A DNA stretch of 64,000 nucleotides, taken from positions 1,557,501 through 1,621,500 of the forward strand of contig NC_135245.1 of assembly GCF_947623445.1 (NCBI RefSeq). The letters run 5' to 3'. Both the position numbers and the translations under genes were made by a program. This document shows, piece after piece, positions 60,476-64,000 of this stretch. Source of the DNA: Clavelina lepadiformis (Eukaryota; Chordata; Ascidiacea; Aplousobranchia; Clavelinidae). Numbering within the stretch: the stretch's first letter is position 1; every line of letters begins with the position of its first letter. The notes under the pieces are model-generated. The model had not been told where the DNA came from. It ran no database searches and worked only from the letters and a program-made list of their open reading frames with translations.

Positions 60476-61186
60476 ATGGCAATGATGAGTTGGAATCTAG
60501 ACTCTAAGTCCGTTCTACGCAGTGGTGCAACTTGGAGTGGGGGCAAAAGTTTCTACCAGTGGTCTTGTATGCTTACATTTGTATTTCTGCTTGTTTCCAG
60601 CGCAGTAAAAGCGACCCCGTTGCCAAGTATGGCTTTGACGGAGGATTTGCTGGAAGACGAGATATCTATTGGCCTCGTCCGTCTAATTAAACGAGAAATT
60701 ATGAAGAGCGGTATGTCACGTCCTGCATGCCACGGCTGCATGCCGATCGACTTCGACAGCAGCATCAAAGACTATTACGACTCTGAGGTTAAAAGTGCGT
60801 TGACCGGGAGGAAGTGGTGGCCCACTCATATAACACGGCTGGCTCGAATATACGCCAACCTGGAGACCGGGGACAGAATCTGGAGAATCTGGAGAGAAGA
60901 TAATATTTTGATTTTTGGCATCAAATCGTCAAAACCAGGTCATTATCACTACATAACCAAAGACGGGCCACATAACGATGCGCTTAGGCTCACGGTGGCC
61001 ATTCCAAGACACAAGATCGATCTACGTCAGGAGCCACAGCATTTCTACTTCAGGCTGAAGTTCGTTCAACATTTAAGGAAGTTCGTGATACAGCACGAAA
61101 GATCACAGATGTATGTTCGTGAAAACCAGTTTCATAAACTGGTTCTCACAAGGAATGTAAACCTTGCTCACGAATGGATGCTCTAA
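60476..61186 (+). CDS. Secreted trefoil-like family protein, member C (single exon)
   Basis: 236 residues from the ATG at 60476. The frame is open further left but the TATA box at 60379 and the length of members A and B favour this start. A hydrophobic run at 31-43 ends VKA-TP, the same cleavage context as member A (QA-TP). LIKREIMK (70-77) could be a processing site. The core has RIWRIWRED, FGIKSSKPGHYHYITKD, LRLT, HFYFRLKFVQH, FVIQH, YVREN, LVLTRN and the ending HEWML. Closest to member A, but on the opposite strand and about 17 kb away. Confidence 0.8.
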   Translation: MAMMSWNLDSKSVLRSGATWSGGKSFYQWSCMLTFVFLLVSSAVKATPLPSMALTEDLLEDEISIGLVRLIKREIMKSGMSRPACHGCMPIDFDSSIKDYYDSEVKSALTGRKWWPTHITRLARIYANLETGDRIWRIWREDNILIFGIKSSKPGHYHYITKDGPHNDALRLTVAIPRHKIDLRQEPQHFYFRLKFVQHLRKFVIQHERSQMYVRENQFHKLVLTRNVNLAHEWML

Positions 61187-64000
61187 GAGAAGGGCCAGTA
61201 ATATTTTCGAAAGTTTGTAACATTATTTTCAACCGAATGCTTCAAAGTTGATTTTGTATTTTCCACAAGCACTATGCACAAACGTTTCAATTTGTCTTAA
61301 TCGTTTTCTAATTGTAACACTATGCACACTTGTGAAGTGATTCAGAGCTTGTTCTGCATATTTATTAGTTTTTGACGCACCCATATTTCAATTTGCACGC
61401 TTACAACAGTTATTAGTTGGAGAATAGTTGACTGGTGGGCTTTGTTTCAAAATGGCGTTGCGTGCATTTCAGCAATTTAATTTTCCTTGGCATTTAACTG
61501 TTTAATTAGACAAGTTAATTAAACGTAGATCGTGACTTGAAAATAATCTTTTTCCAGCTTTCTTTGCCAACGTTGGATACGTCATGAAGACAAGTCCGGA
61601 ATTACGCGTTTTAATGCCATGACAATATTTCTTCAAATAACTATTGCACTAAGCCAACACTTATATAATGCTTAATACAACTGTAACTTTTCTAAGGATG
61701 ACATATTGAAACCTGATTGCATTCACCACTTGAGAATATATTTCGCAGTATCGTTTAAATATTTTAATGGAATTTTACTTTCTATATCAGCACAAACGTT
61801 CAAATTTCTCTTTTTACTATTGAATGTAAAAATGCTTATTAACTCGACTTATTTCCGTATCTTGCTAACAGGTTGCTACTCCAAAATGCGGTCAATTTTT
61901 ATTTAGTGTTGTGCTATTTCGTAATCGTTTTATATTCCTACGTTGTACCTACACGCAAAATTCAATTGTTTTAGCGCACATTTTTGAAGCAGCTAGCTAT
62001 GTAAAACGCCAAGTAATTTATTCAAATAAACAGCAAAGCTTTTAAATAAAAAAACTTCGTGTATATTTAAAAGAAAATTTACGGACATACATTGTAGAGT
62101 GGTAGGTTTTAGTTCGGACACGTTTTCGTTCATATATGCTCTGTACCAGACCGCTAGATGGAAGGGCAGAGCCGAAGCTCAAGCTTTTGTTTGAATTTAC
62201 TGCAATAAAGTCACACAAAATTGTTAAAATTTTCAAATGCTTTCAAATCTCCAATTAATATTGGTAACAACGAGTCAGCGCTGTCGGGTAAATAGCTAAA
62301 TTCATAGCCTTATATTGTGAGCCTTTGGCAGCGATTGACAAACAACAGTGAAGTTCAGAGTTGAAAACAAGAGAGCTTAAGTCAAAATTTAACCCAAGTC
62401 CATAATAACTAGATATTAATACAGCCCATCACTAAATCCCATATGGAAATGTTCTCTTGCGATAACAACGCAGCTATGAGGTGAAAACAGTTGTTAGTAT
62501 GGAGAACATCGTTGTAGATTCTAACGAAAACAATAAAACATTTCGTCAGATATTTCGAATCGTCCCCATTTAAACGCTGTTAAGATATGTCAGTCAACGT
62601 GTTAATTATAGAATATACCCGAGTTCATGGTTAACCGTTTGTTAGTGAAAACAGGTTTCGCTATACGTAATGTACCGTACATTATATGCAGTAAACGTAT
62701 TTTATTATATTATATTGTATATACTATATTATACTCGCTTGAAATTACTTGAAATTATTTACGCTTGCCCCGCACGTCTATAAATTCTTTTACAAACCTT
62801 TTATTTCTCCTTTCTCCATTTATGTTTATATCAGGTAGTGGTTGTTACGACATATATAAGGCGAAAATGGAAAGTAATCTTTCCGCCACATAATCGTCAC
62901 TTCCTTTTGGGGGAATACCAAATGACTATCTTAGCTTAACTACGTCATATCGAAAAAAAAATCAAAAAAACTTTCAGTAGAAATCAAAAACACCTATCCC
63001 TGACACGTGCCAATTTTGTCTATCTCTTGAAATTTTGCGCTAAATATATGTAGTGTGTCCATTTATGCCAAAAATGACGAAAAATATTTTCATACAATCT
63101 CCTACTTCCCCCAAAGCTCGTTGTTTGATGTCATACGAACGTCTGATGTGGCAACTACGTTACCCGTGACGTAATAAGAGTGTGACAATAATAGTGAAAC
63201 ATAGTGGATTAAAAAGTGACTCAACTCACACACATCCGGGTCCTTACATCAGAGCAAGCATTTGACTCTGCTTCTTAATTCTAAGAATGTGGATAGTATT
63301 TAGACACTTCGTGCGGTTTGTAAATTTTGCATTCTTTTATAGTTCCATTCAATATGAATCATACACACAAAACGGCGCCATAATACTTGTCATGCTGTTG
63401 ATCACATTTTCTATGAAGGATTTTATGGGAGTTATAATAGATAAGCGAATATTTCTTAATTTAATAATCACAGAATATTAAATTATACCTGATTTTGTCA
63501 CTAAAGTGAGAACAACAACAACGTACGAGGCGCAATATTCATTTTCATTTATGTCGTTAAATTGTACAGCATGCAACGTTGAAGCCAAAGGGCGTGTTAG
63601 ACCGCAAAGGGAAATTTTTCGAAATATTTTCAAACGAAAACCAGGTAAAGCACCGCAGTTGTGCGTCAAGAAAAATGTTAAAATGCCTGAAATCGATAAA
63701 CATTTATCCGTAAGAACGACAAAAAGTAACGTCCATAAAATATTACGTTAAAAGATTGTTGCGCAACTGTTTCTGTAATTTTAAGCGACGTAATGTATTT
63801 GCGTAATCGCGCTCCCGCTCTCACTGGACTTGGCCTGGCGGCATTCTCAGTGATACGACGTCACATTGCACAAATAGTGTTGAATAATTTAATATATATT
63901 TTAGGAGTCGCTACATGCCCAAGGGAACTTATCGCATTACGTGTCTATAATTAATTTAACCTTTTTCGGATTCATTTTATAGACTTCGGCCGAAATTGAA
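61187..64000. other. Intergenic to window end
   Basis: AT-rich sequence with no supported gene. A TATATT-rich stretch at 62700-62735 and short ORFs (62042-62236, 63287-63481, 63506-63751) show no family features. Confidence 0.4.

Noticed and set aside
1..64000. CRISPR arrays, rRNA or tRNA genes
   Set aside because: The tandem repeats have no spacers, and I recognised no tRNA or rRNA structure; a tRNA search program would be needed to exclude single tRNAs.

Overview
The window is metazoan nuclear DNA. It is AT-rich, its genes are split by short GT-AG introns, and it carries AATAAA-type 3' signals and relics of animal DNA transposons. No bacterial operon or ribosome-binding-site structure is visible. 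The gene set (IAP with BIR-UBA-RING, a multi-LU/EGF receptor-like protein, a claudin-like tetraspan, a Sulfotransfer_4-type enzyme, a Kunitz inhibitor and two families of small secreted paralogs) and the compact introns fit an invertebrate chordate, most likely a tunicate of the Ciona type. That assignment is inference, not proof.

Most real genes here are multi-exon and invisible as long ORFs. I rebuilt them from splice sites, reading-frame phase and protein motifs. Left to right: 0.2-1.8 kb (+), the 3' part of an IAP gene. 4.1-8.2 kb (-), an 11-exon gene whose reconstructed 516-residue product has a signal peptide, LU1, EGF, LU2, LU3, LU4 and a GPI-like tail, with every intron in phase 1. 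9.7-10.9 kb (-) and 20.3-21.5 kb (-), two duplicated genes for small secreted cystine-knot-like proteins, with a third copy at 27.8-28.7 kb (+). 12.8-14.9 kb (-), a four-exon claudin/PMP22-like tetraspan. 16.3-18.6 kb, a decayed hAT transposon. 23.3-24.6 kb, a decayed piggyBac element. 30.5-32.5 kb (-), a five-exon Sulfotransfer_4-type gene.

From 32.5 to 43.1 kb there is no resolved gene, only coding-like patches at 36-38 kb. At 43.1-43.8 kb (-), 45.7-46.4 kb (-) and 60.5-61.2 kb (+) lie three single-exon genes for a secreted family, possibly of beta-trefoil fold. Each has a TATA box a nearly constant 85-95 bases before its ATG. A three-exon Kunitz inhibitor gene sits at 53.3-55.5 kb (-). The rest is intergenic with simple repeats.

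As a neighbourhood it is dominated by secreted or surface cysteine-rich proteins and by local duplication. The two small paralog families (three cystine-knot-like, three trefoil-like) are the best candidates for undescribed signalling or defence ligands. No shared pathway can be shown from sequence alone.
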